Source: Monosporascus cannonballus (Eukaryota > Ascomycota > Sordariomycetes > Xylariales). From it: a stretch of 64,000 bases of DNA. Position 1 is the stretch's first letter, and the number at the start of each line of letters is the position of its first letter. Under the pieces are notes generated by a model. That model did not search any database, was not told the origin of the DNA, and saw only the letters and a list, made by a program, of their open reading frames with translations. Below, piece by piece: positions 12,426-25,365 of this stretch. The stretch lies in the NCBI GenBank assembly GCA_004154925.1, contig QJNS01000023.1, forward strand, positions 1-64,000. Direction: 5' to 3'. A program made the translations under genes and the position numbers.

Positions 12426-15400
12426 CAAGCCAGGGCCCTCTAAGAATCATCAGCACTAGGGACTCTACACTACCTAGTAGAGACTAGACGAGCTTTCTCG
12501 CAGTGGGCAGGCAATTCAGGGTTATGGAATTACCTAGCACAATAGTACACAACTCCGCCCTTAGCAGTCAAGCGGGTAAAATTATTGGCTCTAGTTATTA
12601 GTAAGAATTAAGTCAACTTCCTGGCGCTCCCTCAGAAGGCTCTTGGCAGCTTCTACTTGGCAGTGCATGTGTTCTTCAAGTGATCAGCATCAATAAAAAA
12701 TTCACCCATGGAGATCTCGCGTACGTCGGTGCCAGCGTACCGATATTTTAAATTTCAGTCCAATGGTGTTTCCACTCTGTCAGAGAAAAGGTCAAGTCAG
12801 TTCTGCACGTGGTGATCGAGGATCCGACCACGATTTGAACCAGGGTTGTCGGGAGTCATAAACCGATGGTGGACAGTGATCTGTAAAAGCCCAAGCAAGG
12901 CTGGCTCGGTTACATTCATCAGACTTGAGGCTGATCGAACGTCGTGGATCCTACTAAGGGATCTGGCCCTTGGCGGTCCCAGCTGCGAGACGAGTAGGAT
13001 CACATACCATAGTATTGGACGGTCACCGCCTCTGAGCCAGCAAGAAACTGCCCTGATTGCAGTTATATTTTGCCACTGGCGTGGAGGACTTTCTCCGTTC
13101 CGGCACTCAACCCAGTTCCAAGTTACGCATTATCTCCGGCATGTGCGCCGTGGCGCCAGCCACCGCTTTGAAGTCCGCTCCGGATTCTGAATTCCCAAGA
13201 ACACACTAATGTAAAGAAACAAATATATCACGATCATAATACCACCGCTTCCGAACAGGGCATTCGATGACGCCGATTTGCGCTCTTGATGATCCGCATT
13301 TGGAAACCACCTTACTCCGAATCATTATCCGTCGGGGCCTTCAATGGGTTAATCTAATATCGGTAGTTGTGGATGCGTAAGCTGTGGGACACAGCAGTTA
13401 GAGAGCGCTGCTTAAGCTTAATCTGTATACCCCAACCGTCCGGTCACAATACAATTCAATAGAAGCCGCCTTCGGGGGCAATCCGAGAGCAATTGTGATT
13501 GACACGTTCATAGATTTGTATGGGTCGCGAAGTTGTTCCCTACCTGTAGACCGTAGTAAGCAACTGTTCCTGGGTCGTACCAGAATATCCACGTGGCTGT
13601 GATTCAGTCATGACATCTCCCAAATCTTAACACTCCCCGTATGTATGAGCCATCCCTTGCCAATGACTCGTGAGCTAAGCAAATAGCAAGATGCTACTGT
13701 CGTAGTCCCATAAGGCAGGTCCTCTTATGGGCTGATGAAGTGAACCGAGTCCCCCTTCAACATCTACGTCGTATAAAACACTCCGTCATCACCTGCGCCG
13801 ACTCGACTCGTCCGCCGCCCGTGCTGAATTCCAGGTGCGCACCATGGTCATGGCCCCAAAAGGTGGATGGCATTCCATGTTGTCTCATCCTTTTTGATCC
13901 GCGCGTGGTTTCCTCGGACTGGGATTCCCGAAGGGTTACCACTCAGCATCGGCGAGGGCCCAGCAAGCCCCTTGCCTGCTCCACTGCCTTCTAGCGCCCT
14001 TCTCGAAGCAATTTTCGAAAACAGGAGCTGATGCTTCCGCATGAATTTTGCAGAGGCCAGGGTGGCCCCGGCCGCGCGGCCGCTGGTTGAAACGCCTTTT
14101 GGGTCGTTTGACTTCATTATTGCGGAATGGTTCGTGGTCCTATGCGACTCTACTGTTTCAGGGCCCGCGCTATCGTTCAAGGAACTGCGAAATATCGTTG
14201 CGGTCCCGACCTGATACGAAATAGTGCGCTTGGAGGAATCGCAATCATGACGTTCTAGGCTACGCATCAGTCTCTGCCCAGGTGGGATACGTTGAATGAG
14301 TAACAGCTCTCTATGGCTGACACGTATAGCACAAAGCGGTGGCAGAATAGTATTCCTCGGTGGTATCCTTTCAGTGCAGTATTACTTTTCATTCCGGTAG
14401 GCACTTCGTATGTAATCCACCCCAAGCTGAGGCCAGACGTGAACGACCGCAAGCGCCATGAGGTAAACCTAGCCTCGCGTGCATCTACCTTGGCAGCTGG
14501 AAGAGATTTCCCTGACGAGGCTTCAGCTAACCGTCAGCCCAACAACTTACCTCAGACGTAAGCCAAGCGTATGCGTACTGTTTTACCCGAGACGACTTCT
14601 GCATTCAGATTCACTAACGGCGGCCACCTGACCGACGTTTTTCACCGCCCAACAGCACCACATCCAGAAGAGAGCTTAGCTCGTAGTCTAGTGCCCCGTA
14701 TAACGACGGTTGTAGTGGCTGGATATGGAAGCTGGATGGACGAAGATCGGTGACAATTTGCTTTATGCATTGACCAAAAGGTGAATGCGAATGTAGGTGC
14801 CTACTATTTTGCGGTCACTTCAGCCTCGCGGCGGTTGATATGTATATATCTCCCCCTTTTGCCGGCAGGGGGTTGTGTAAAGTGCGAATCCTAATACTAG
14901 GGATCCCATGCGCTGCCGTGGATTGGGGTGGTATTGATGTTGTATTGGTTAGAACAGCTAGCTTGAGGGCTGCTGGAGAAATTATCTACAGAATTTCCGT
15001 GCACCGCCCCACACTGCCATCGATGTCTTCTTGTGTGAGGACCCAGGCACCCAGCACCCTTTAGCGTGGTTCGTGAATCACCCCTCCCTCCACACCCAAG
15101 GCAAAATTGCTTAAACATGGCTTGAAAGGCTTTCGTGTTGCGTTATAAGCTCGGCAGTTCGGTAAGGGCACTTTAATTCGGCGACGTGATAGTAGCCACA
15201 CCCCCGGGGCGAGCGAAGATATCTGACAATACCTGAGAAGCGAATTCGCATGTTGTTTGTTACCCAGTGATATATAAAAATGAGATGTCTACTCACACGC
15301 GTACGGCAGTGCTATTTCGGAAGGGCAGGAAGTAGGGAGCCAATAGAAGTGTTATATTCCTAGGGGTCCGCAGCCGCGGGTCAAAACTACCAACGGGACG

Positions 15401-18400
15401 GCGCAGAGTCCTGCCACACGCACGTACGTAGATGAAGCTATCATCTCGTTCCTTTTCTCATCGGTAATGCTCTGCTTGTACATATAGACAGCGAAAATGC
15501 GGCCCGTTTTCGGTACTGACAGCAGAACTAAGGTAACTAAGGGTCTTCCATCCATGCTTCCTGAAGCGGCAAAAGCCGCCGTATAGAGCCGTAAACCCGG
15601 TGTACTTCGGCTAATATATCCAAAAGAAGAACGCCCAGTAGATAGTATACCGAGTTAACATACCTATCATGCCGGTCTACGTGAATTTGCCTTCTCCATA
15701 CAGTGTACACCAAGCCCTTCGTATCATTGAGTGACCTTAGTCCCCCATTCTGTCACTATTTGAACCCGACGCTTGCCAAAGGGGAATTAGCTCGCTCATC
15801 AGACACCACCCACGTTATGGATGATGGATGCCCACGTGGTGTGGGAAGCCGCGCCAGGGCGAATTAGATTGCATACAGTTTCTAACAGGCTGGCTTTAGT
15901 ATACCGACTAGCGTACTAATACTACTACTTACCTTCTTTACCCGGCATACTCATTATAGATGTAGTTTGGGGGCGCCTAGTGCCGGCACATGTCCAACAG
16001 ATTGATTCGCGGGCTGATAGATCATAGTACCCATGCTTGGATTTAGGGATTGTGAGCCCCCTGTATTAACGTATATATTGAAAACTAAGAGGTCGGAGTT
16101 TGCGACTTAAAAGGTAGTAGGTAGTATGTACTTACAGCTACATCAAAACGGGTTTGGTGCTTAAACGATAGGAGGACCCCGACCGCGTTCCAAATGGTTC
16201 GCCCTTCTCGATCCGGGGACGGAACGCTAAAAACCCAATGTCTGGGTTGCATGCCGAGTGCGCTTGCTTGAAGTTTTCTCACCGGCGTCATTATCAAGTC
16301 CCCGATCATGCAAGCCAGGCCACATGGCAAAAGATATGTCAGCTTAGTCATGTTTGCTTTAGCCTGACTCCCTCTACCGTAATCTGCCCGTCAAGATTAA
16401 AAAGGGAGACAGACAGGCAGACACGGTTATCCGCACCGCGTTTCACGGATATCGATCAGAACACGTGCGGAGATGCCGACCCAAGTGTTTGGGATCGATC
16501 GCAACCTCGTGTGCGCCCCTTGTGTCGCCATCCTGCAGCAACCCGCAACCCGCAACGGCAGCGGGCAGCGAGGACCGACCGGCTAGCGAAACTACTTGCT
16601 AGGGTCACACCGCTGCATCACTCTCACTCAGCCCGCATCCCCCAACTTGGTATCGTGGTCGATACTGGTTCAGCGCTTGAATTACCTCACGTGCGATGCT
16701 ACAGGTGGCCCTTGTCAAAGCCCAGTTACGTAGCTTGTTTTTAGTACCCAAGGGGGTCCGAATTCGACACAGCATGAGGAGCGAAACTCTGTGTGAGCAA
16801 GAAATGTCACTCTTTCCCCCTCAATAGGCACGTAGCAGGGTAACGTCAGGAATACTCATCCATGCGTCTCAAACTTCTTATTCTCTAATCAAGACGCATA
16901 TGTATCGGAAGACTCTTCCCGCCTTGGAGGGCGGCGAGGAGAGTCTGGGACCTTGAGAATAGGAGACGACACACGCGACTCCTTGTCAAGATATTGTGGG
17001 TGTACGTCGGGTATTTGGAGTTGCTAGCCGGCGTAGGTTCTCATCTGCTCCCTGTTGGGGATCAAAGTTGCAATAATAATTCAAGGTTCGCACCCGCCCG
17101 CTAGAAAGTCAGCCAACCGATAGACGATAACGTGTTGCAAGAGGAAGCAAATACAGCATCGTGGGGTTACGTAGCAACCAGGGTAACCTCGGAAGTCCGC
17201 TACTCAACCACCACTACGATTACTAATCGAAAGGATGAAACTAGTAACTTGTAGACTTCAATGGCCATCTCCCAGTTCCGATAAGCTTCCACGCAACTTG
17301 TATAACTTGTTACTATCAGCACCTTTACGATTACATAGTGAACGGAGAAAGCGTCATGCCCCCATCTCCTCCTCCCGTCCGCGGCAGGGTGACGGTTCCG
17401 CGAATGCCGCTTTGCGGTGCCAGGAACGACGTCGGCCTTGGCACCTCTTCGGACATAACGCCCTCGTAGGGTTTTCGGTCGAGAGGCCTTGTACAGTACC
17501 TTCGGCACTCACACCGCCAGACCGACGAGTCTATTAGCATCCGTACTATATCTGCACGTCACCCACCATAATGGGAATCAAGGTAAGATAGTTCGGAATG
17601 TGCAGATTAACTCTCTCCCGTAGTTTGAGTCAGACACTTTCGAGGGGTTTGGAGCACCTGTAGGCGTGGCGATTGGCCGGCAGATCCCCGCAAGCCCTCT
17701 GCAGTGCGTGAGATCGGCATAGGCTTCAATTGAGATACCTGTCGGCCTCCTCCCCTCGGATTGCTCGACTTGGGGAAGATCGTTCCCACGTGGCAGCTTA
17801 TATGCTTCACAGTCGGCTAGGTTCCCTGGTTCGGGAGATCCTCCTATTGATCCTTCCCTTTCACAGTCTCGGGGGCGTGGCAGACCGACGTCCTTCTTGC
17901 ATAGCAAGCAAGCATGGCATCGTTCCACTTTGATCCGTCATGCTGTCGTGCTCCCGTTGGCCGTGTAACAAACGCTCTCATCACCAGCAGTATTCACCGC
18001 GCGACATATGTGGACATCGGTACAAACAATGCCGAATTGGAATTGTTTCAGTCAATAAGACATCTTATCAGACTTCCAGAGACAGCGTACCAGGGGTGAC
18101 GAGGGATCCAAGCAGTTGGGACATCTAACCCCCAGGTGCGATAGTATATCATTCAATACAAAACCCCTGGTCCAAGCTCAATGTAGATGTGTCATAGGTG
18201 TCGCCCTAGCGGTAAGAAGTCACAAAGTATAGATCAATCTACAAGTTGTGATGACATTTGATCGAATCACTTGTCACAGGTTTACAGGCATATGGCCTCT
18301 TCCCTTTCTCTTCGCTATGTTCTAGCACAAAGCCTACAGTATCACTAACTCGGAGTCAGCCGGTACTACTCGTCGGGTATCACTGTATACCCGACAGTGA

Positions 18401-21400
18401 CTTCCGCAAACCTGCATTGGTTACTTTTGTGTGACAGCTCACTTTACACTTTACCGGCGTCCTGGACACCGGGCCAAAGCCCCGCAAGCCCGGCGTGTCT
18501 ATGCGGTGAAGCATACAGACACACCCGCGGCTCCGGCCTTCATGCAGGGATAGCGGGGAGCAAGAAGACAAGCGCTACCGTACCGTCCTTCTGGATGACG
18601 ATGACAAGTTATTCGGTTCCAGGGGGCTTTCTCAGCGACAGTGACTCCCGTCTTGTTTTGAATTCTAGCTGGTCATAGCGAGACCCGGACTTTGAGTATT
18701 TGAGTTTGGCCTGTTCATGCAGATGACGGCATAGATTCTGGAGCTCGTCCAATCCCTACTGCCCCGTTGGACGGTTGAAGGTTTGACCAAACGGACCCTG
18801 CGACTTGCCTTGCTAACGTGGAAGTGCAGCATGGAGAACGAGGCTCCGTATCGCTGCCCATCAGCTTCTACGAGAGCCAATCATCGCTGCTCCGCCAAGG
18901 TTCTCCAGGAATTCATGTGACTGCTCTATTCGCAGCCGGCTTTGGATTTAATGCCACTGACCCGCTGTACTCACTTGTCTCGTTTGGGTAGCAACGATGC
19001 ATCCTGAGCTAGCCCATCACGGAGCCGTTGATTGAATGCGGCCTCACTTAGCACGATTTTCGGAGACAAGGCACTACCCGCTTTCCTGTCTGCCGTGCCA
19101 CCGGGTACCCCGAACTTCCCATGACGTCCGGTCCCGCATTTATTATCCTAACATGCCAGCGTACATGCTATGTTGCCGCCAGAGTCCCGGAAGGATGCCT
19201 GCGGGTACTGGAGCTAAAGCTGTGGAGTAAAAACTTAAAAGCTTATTTAAACTGATGGTCCAGGGGTCTGACTCGTCACCCCAGACGTGAGCTACCATCA
19301 AGTCAAGCACATTGAAATGTCAGCGGTGCTCAGTCACCCCGGGGAGATGGAGCTCTTACGATGCCTTACAGCGTGAGGCGGCCAACCAGTGGTCCCGACG
19401 GAAAATCTTTGCGTGTTATCTGAGCTTACACAGTCTGAAAGGCCAGTCAGAGTGCTATATCAAATGCCCGCCTCAGCTCCCGTATCTTCCCTGATACGGC
19501 CACAACGTCTACTATAAGGCTGAACTGCTCGGGAAGGGACCCTCCCGGCGTCTTATTCATCACTGACTAACCCTAGTGGCAGACTAAGGACGAGGCTAAC
19601 ATTTCGCGTTCGGGCTCCAACTCGAAACGCTTCTGGATGCCGAAGAGTCGGCAGATAGCTCGGCATTAGATTTTCAACCGGGTCACTCACCGCATCTTGA
19701 TGGCTATACTGCCGTAAGGAATCTACGTGAAGGTTCCTTGGCGATGATACCCTTCCAGAGATGATCCCTGGTGCCATATGCAGATCCAGCATTCGGTCTA
19801 TCGTCTCGCGTTGTTTCAGCGTGATAGCCCAGGTATATAACCAAGGCATCAATCCCCTGATGGAGAGGGCGTTCTTACTAACGCTCTATAAGCAATGACG
19901 AGCAACCGGTAGTGGTTCGAGACGTTATGATGCGATGGGGTTATTGGCTGCCTAGCCCCCGCTTATTCGCCACCAGAGTAATCCGAACCCCCGAGTTGCG
20001 AACGCATGTCATGTCTGGGGCGAGCTATCGCCCTCAGAGCCTGTCATATACGTTGGTAAGTGAACTCTGAAGTAGCCCCCTTTCCATACGGTAGCTCTAG
20101 GTATTCGAAACCGGCGCAGGCTATAGGCGCTCTCCGCCCGCATTAACATCCCCTGACTACGACATACCGCTACCTATCGCCAGCATCGTCTCATCCGTCG
20201 ACTTTCGACGCCTAGTTATGGCCGTCCTCTTCTCCGGGAGTCGGCACCGAGCCAAGTTTCTTGACTCGAAGGGCGCCAAGACATAGTAGTAGTAAGCTCT
20301 TGCTTGCCCCCAGGCCCAAGCAGCTGGTTAAAGCTTCCACGGATAAGGGGTCTGATCAACTGGGCTTTTGTAGGCAACGATGGCCTTTAAACTGTGCCTC
20401 AGAGGTTCGCTTATCCGACACCCTACGGCCGTGATGACCGGGTAGCGCGCCATACTCGTCGGTTTAGGATGCTCTTTCCAGCATATATGTCATCATTCGA
20501 TATTTGGAGTCCGGGAGGACCGTGTCTCCTTCGGCTCCAAGGGGTCGTGCCGGCTAACTTAAAGGTCAGCCAGCGAGTCCTAGCTGCGCCCAAGTCGAAA
20601 TATTCCATTTGTTTACCACTATATACTAATGCCTACGTGGATGTCATGACTGACGGCGAGATATCCACGCTGCCATTACACATATAGTGGATAGGTCATG
20701 TATCGATCTGTGTTTGTTACTCTGCCGGTTGAGAGATCTAGCCTCACCCGCTAGTATACAGCGCACTGCTCATTTAGACCAAACGGAGTACCACCGGACA
20801 GGTGCGTTCGACGGATCCAAACTTGCCACCTGGCCCCCCCAAGATAAGGAGGCTACCGGCGCCCGGGTCAGGAAGTACCCCCATACAAGGCTATTTAGGG
20901 GCTGTTGGGAGATACTGGTGGGGAGAAATTCTGTCGCTAGCTTCTGTGCTCGGGACTGAACGATCAATCCATGGCCCTCGGTACTCGCAGCACGTGCTAT
21001 CCGGCGAACCGCTTTCTCGGACTACGTAAATGCTTCTACGAGACTGCACTGGGCCCCCGTATGCTCGCGTCATAGCTGGCCATGCTGTTTATCGCTGTGT
21101 CTGTACCCAATTTTACTCGGGCCCGTAAAGTAAGGCGCATATGTGTATTTTCGTGATCGACGATAGCCTAAGGCTGCTGTAGTATGGAGTCCGCTAACAG
21201 AGTAGTGTAGTAGGTTCATGGGTGATAGTGACGTAGAATGTCGTATGGATGAGGAGGTCTGTTCCAGAAGAGCCCCGGTTCTTCTTATTGGCGTAAAAGT
21301 GGTCGATGGTAAGATCGGACGCATGCTTCGGGCAGAGTTCATCTCGCGAACCTACTAGCTCCTCCTGGCGTGTTCGCCTTTTGCAATTCCTTGTCAAAGC

Positions 21401-23540
21401 TCAAATACAGTGACTGGGACCTCCATCTTCAGCCTTGCTATGGAAACCGGTGCCCCTTTCCCTGGAAGCCGCTAGCTCTCCGGCAGCAGCGCCCACCCCA
21501 AACTCCACTCCTGCTGCTGGTAAGTCAGCATCACGGGAAATAAGTCAAGTCCTTCAGAGTAAATAATGCCTAAGAATGAGCTGCGAGCATGTTCTAAGTA
21601 ACCGGTACAGAAGTCGAGAGGTTCTCCGGATGGTCTGGGGCTCGGTCATCGGTGCTCAGTAAAACCCTATACGTCTCCAGGGATCTCCGACGGTGCAAGT
21701 CAAGACGGCCAGGGTCACCTTGCAGCCCTACCTATATATCACCCGAGTCGTGGTTCGATAGTCAGGTTAACTCACCCAGGAGCGGGGTCTCGTTTCATAA
21801 ATATTGTGGCTCTCTGGTGGATAGTGATAGTTCTCGCTTCCGGTCCGAGTACTAGACCCTATTGGGCCATTGCAGTCGGATAGTTCAGTTTCTTCGGACT
21901 CAGGAAAGGTATTTCGCACCGGTCGCTTCGAGGTCAATGTGGGACAAATAATGTTTTCAGAACAGTATAGCAAGCGGAAGACAGGAAGGTGCCCGATGCC
22001 CCCTTGGAGATCACCCCCGGGGTCGCAACGAATCGACATATGGAGGCAGGGGGGAACCCTATCTTGACATATGCGGTAGGGAAATCTATTTCCCGACATA
22101 TGAAGGGCCATACGTTAGAAGAGCGAAGCTACCCCCTAACGCCGCAGCGGTTTTGATAGGTGGCCAAGCGAGCGACTTCTCCTTCTTGGAACTTCGTTTA
22201 TAGGTTGCTACGGCACAAGTTGATAGTCCCAATGGAGAACTGCAACAGCGGCGGGGCTAGCTGACGAGGCTAAAGAGGTTAATGCATCCTCGCCATGATT
22301 GTTCTCTTGACTGGCTTGCGACATGATCATGCGCGAAATATACGCTTGTCGGGGCTGTCTTGTTCTGAGACCCGGGCTAGGATATCACGAGGTGTCGGCT
22401 ACGGTAATGGCGACGATGACGGCACCTCGTAGAGTATACTGTTCGAAAGGGGCTCGGTGACGAAACAACATGCTGACATGTCCGGTGGCCGAAGCTCAAC
22501 CAGCGGCGCCATGCTTCCCATACGATCGAGCCGTAGCTGGCCGGTAGGCAAACGTCTAACTCCCTATCTACACTCTATTCCGCCAGCCATACTAACTCGC
22601 CGAAATACCGAGTAAGCCTAGCGCACCTAAACCACAAGCCTCTAAAATGTCTGGCAGTTACTCATTCAAACGCGTCCACACCCCCACCCCCCCTGTGGGA
22701 CCACCTTGATAACCCCGGCCACGCGGGCACGGCCGGGGAAATCTGGAGACTGGACCTATTATCATCCCGGCGACTGCCCGCCTGGCTGTACGGTAACGAT
22801 ACCGCCCGGTACGACCTTGCGTGCACCAAGCCTAAGAGGACTATAGATATCTGAATCAGACACGCTTAAGATGTGCCGCGGCTGGTGTGTGAGTGAAGCT
22901 CGATGTCGTGATAAACCAACCCCACTGGAACGGGGATATGTACGCGGGGGCTTCTTCAAGGCAGGGAGGCTTTCCTGTTCACCCCTTCAAGGCTTCCACT
23001 AATGCCGGGATAGCTGTGATCTTATGAGGTATGTTTCTCTGGAATGGGGTCGGGGGCCATTTTGGTCTTTTGAAAACCCCAGGTCAAGTCTCTAAGGATA
23101 GGGAGCGTTGGGGGCCTGCCTATGATGTATCAGACGAAGCTAAGCATGACTTCGCTAGCGATACAAGTCGGTATACGATGCGGATGATTAATTCCTATAA
23201 TATTGGTATCTCTGCCTCTATAGCTACGTAACTGCCATGTTCCCCAAAGAGCGGTGCTCCAAGGCTCACAGCCGCGCTGCGCCGTCACCGTGCTACTGCG
23301 TCGCCACACCTAGATGTGCGCGCGGTCTCTCGGTCTAACGGTATAGCGCTCCAAGATATTAGTACATATTCATGAGCGAACTTTGCTCTACGCCTTTGCT
23401 GATGTCGTGATCTGTCTGTCACCGTGAGCGGTCCCATAAGGCTGCTGCAGCCTGACGGCCTGATTCTCCAAGTGGTCGTTAGTAGCTGCGAAGCCTAACC
23501 GGTCGCAGGTTTCGCGTATCGGGATCTTCGACTAGCCTCG
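12426..23540. other. 11.1-kb base-balanced stretch with no recognisable gene or repeat
   Basis: I read this stretch on both strands and found no supportable gene. Open frames are short, overlap on both strands and resemble no family; the longest, about 168 codons at 16238-16744, is near what chance allows in this length. The four bases are about equally frequent. By eye no A or T run exceeds 6 and no G or C run exceeds 7, unlike the fungal spacers elsewhere in the window. No long repeat, microsatellite or TE terminus is visible. It runs from the end of the retroelement to the stop codon of CDC73. A triple GACATATG at 22035-22102 is the only local pattern I noticed. Confidence 0.6.
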
Positions 23541-24849
23541 TCATATCGAAGATGGCGCGTGGTCTCGCCTCCACCCTTTGCTCCTCATGTTACCCTCGAT
23601 CATCTTCCAGATGCCCTCTACAACTTCTCTGTCTCTCCACCGGCTCGTGTCCACGCCGTGCGCCGTCTCCTTCCACCGGTCGACGCCGACGTTCATGACT
23701 CTATGGCCCCAGCCCACGACGCTCTCGGGCGGCTGCTCGCCCCGCCAGCCGACGTAGATGCCGGGGATGTGGCGGAAGAGCTCGTGCGGGCTGCTCCACT
23801 TGTAGTTCTTGAACTGCCAGCTCTGGCCCGTCGTGAAGACGGCGACCACGCGGTTCCAGTACTCGGGCTTGAACTGCTCTGGGCCTTCGACGAGGATGAA
23901 GCGCATCGGCCGGTTGGGGTCGATGTCCTTCATCAGGCGGTTGATGTGCAGCATGCTCGCGCTGTTGCTGGAGCTAGCAGCAACGGAGTCGGGCGGCACG
24001 TATTGGCCGCCTTCGAGGAAGGACTTGATATTTGACATGCGCAGGAGCGATGAGGCGGATGGTGAGAGAAGAACGATGGGATCGGGCCGCTTAGGCTTCT
24101 GATGACTCGCAATGGAGGGATTAGAGATATTGGTTGACGAGGGCTGGAGTGGTTTCCTAGACATAAAGATGGCTGCGTGTTTGCGAACGTGAGAGAAGTC
24201 CTGGGCGACAATGTCAGCAGTCATGAACCTGGTCTGATGGAGTGAGGGGAAAGAAACCTACAGTCGGCTTGATACCTCTCAATACGCTATTCCGGTCGCC
24301 CATCTTGCGCTCGCTATTATAGATGGCCGCTAATCTTGGATCCAAGGCTCCCTTCCCCGATCTTCCCACTGCCGCGCCAATTGTCGGAGCAGCAGCGCCC
24401 TTGGATGCGAGGGCAGCAGCGGCCGTAGATGTCGAGCCATCTTTGTCACCGGCAAGCGGCTTGATGTATTCGCTCTCTTCGCTTGCGCCCTCCAGCCATG
24501 TGATCAAGTCGAGGCGCTCGACAAAGGACAATTTGCGGACCTGACCCTTTCCAGCAAGCTCATCGTTGAGCTGGGACGCAGAGGCGTTGTACTCGGGAAT
24601 GGCAACTTCGCGATTGAGCCACGCGAAGTATATACTGCGCAGGTCGACTGGCTCGTCATCGGAGGTGAAGCGCGTGGGCATGTCGATGGGGAGCGCTATC
24701 CGGGGAGGGCCGGTGAATGTGAGATGCGTAGCCTGCGACAGGCTGACTTCGGGGGCCGAGGCATCGTCCGACGCGGTTGGTAGGATCGCTCCGCCGGACG
24801 CGATGGACTGCCGGAGCAGCAGGAGAGGGTCCTGTTCGACAGCAGCCAT
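23541..24849 (-). CDS. cdc73: CDC73, RNA polymerase II accessory factor of the Paf1 complex
   Basis: Cdc73 (parafibromin in animals) is a Paf1-complex subunit that binds elongating RNA polymerase II and supports histone modification and 3'-end formation in the nucleus. Exon 1 runs from the ATG at 24849 to 24262, a 61-bp intron spans 24261-24201 (GTAGGT donor, CTGAC branch, CAG acceptor), and exon 2 runs from 24200 to the TGA at 23541, giving 415 residues. The N-terminus MAAVEQDPLLLLRQ and the segment RSIYFAWLNREVAIPEYN are typical of the family. Splicing joins GIKPT to DFSHVRKHAAIF. The C-terminal Ras-like fold region follows from about residue 240, with VVAVFTTGQSWQFKNYKW and PGIYVGWRGE. An upstream in-frame ATG at 24969 would add 40 residues; MAAVEQ fits the family better. 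It lies in the same orientation as TAP42. Its stop directly abuts the random-like block, leaving no obvious 3' UTR pattern. Confidence 0.93.
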
Positions 24850-25365
24850 TGTGGCTGCGACGATAAAGATATCTAATTGATGACGGGGATTGCGACGCTG
24901 ATGCGCTCGGAAACCTGTATTGGACGTATTATATGAGGTCGTAATTGAAGGAAGCCGTAGAGGTCCCAAGTTCGGCAGCCTCGAGATTCACAAGGCTGGC
25001 GGCATGATAAGAGTTGACGTTAATTAGTGTTGAACAGAGTCGGGTTTGGTACGTGGACTAGTAATCTGGTGAAGAAACTCGGTTGATGGGACAATCCGAT
25101 AATCCTATATAGCGGTTAGCAGAATGCTAAATGCCCACATAAGCGATTTGGCACTAGCCATCATTGAGCAATAAAATATGGTCTTCTTCGGCTTGTACGT
25201 AGATCCAATATTGCTGGACTTTTAACACCTGTTCTTGTCGAGAGGACAGTATCATTATGAAGCTCTCACTAGATGGCGAGAACGAAGTATAGCTTCGATT
25301 CCAGACTATGAGGGTCAATTACTGCCTAGCTTTGATTGGAAACAAAACAACGGGCCCAGCTTCCC
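24850..25365. other. Intergenic region between TAP42 and CDC73
   Basis: These 516 bp separate the stop of TAP42 from the ATG of CDC73, both read leftward. They must hold the 3' UTR of TAP42 and the promoter and leader of CDC73. No frame resembles a protein, and I see no TATA box or repeated element that I would defend. Confidence 0.5.

Noticed and set aside
12825..12955. T-arm-like GGTTCAAATC on the minus strand suggesting a tRNA
   Set aside because: The T stem has mismatches, no A box is present at a suitable distance, and the acceptor ends pair at only five of seven positions.
16238..16744. 168-codon open frame on the plus strand in the featureless block
   Set aside because: It resembles no family, has no domain or splice context, and a frame of this length is expected about once or less by chance in 11 kb read in six frames.
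22713..22738. 8-bp GC-rich inverted repeat with a 10-base loop
   Set aside because: One or two such hairpins are expected by chance in a random stretch of 11 kb.
23559..24035. 158-codon plus-strand frame
   Set aside because: It is antisense to CDC73 exon 2 and has the Ala/Val/Asp-rich look of a shadow frame.
24850..24969. 40-residue N-terminal extension of CDC73
   Set aside because: The extension is not conserved in style, while MAAVEQDP at 24849 fits the family start.
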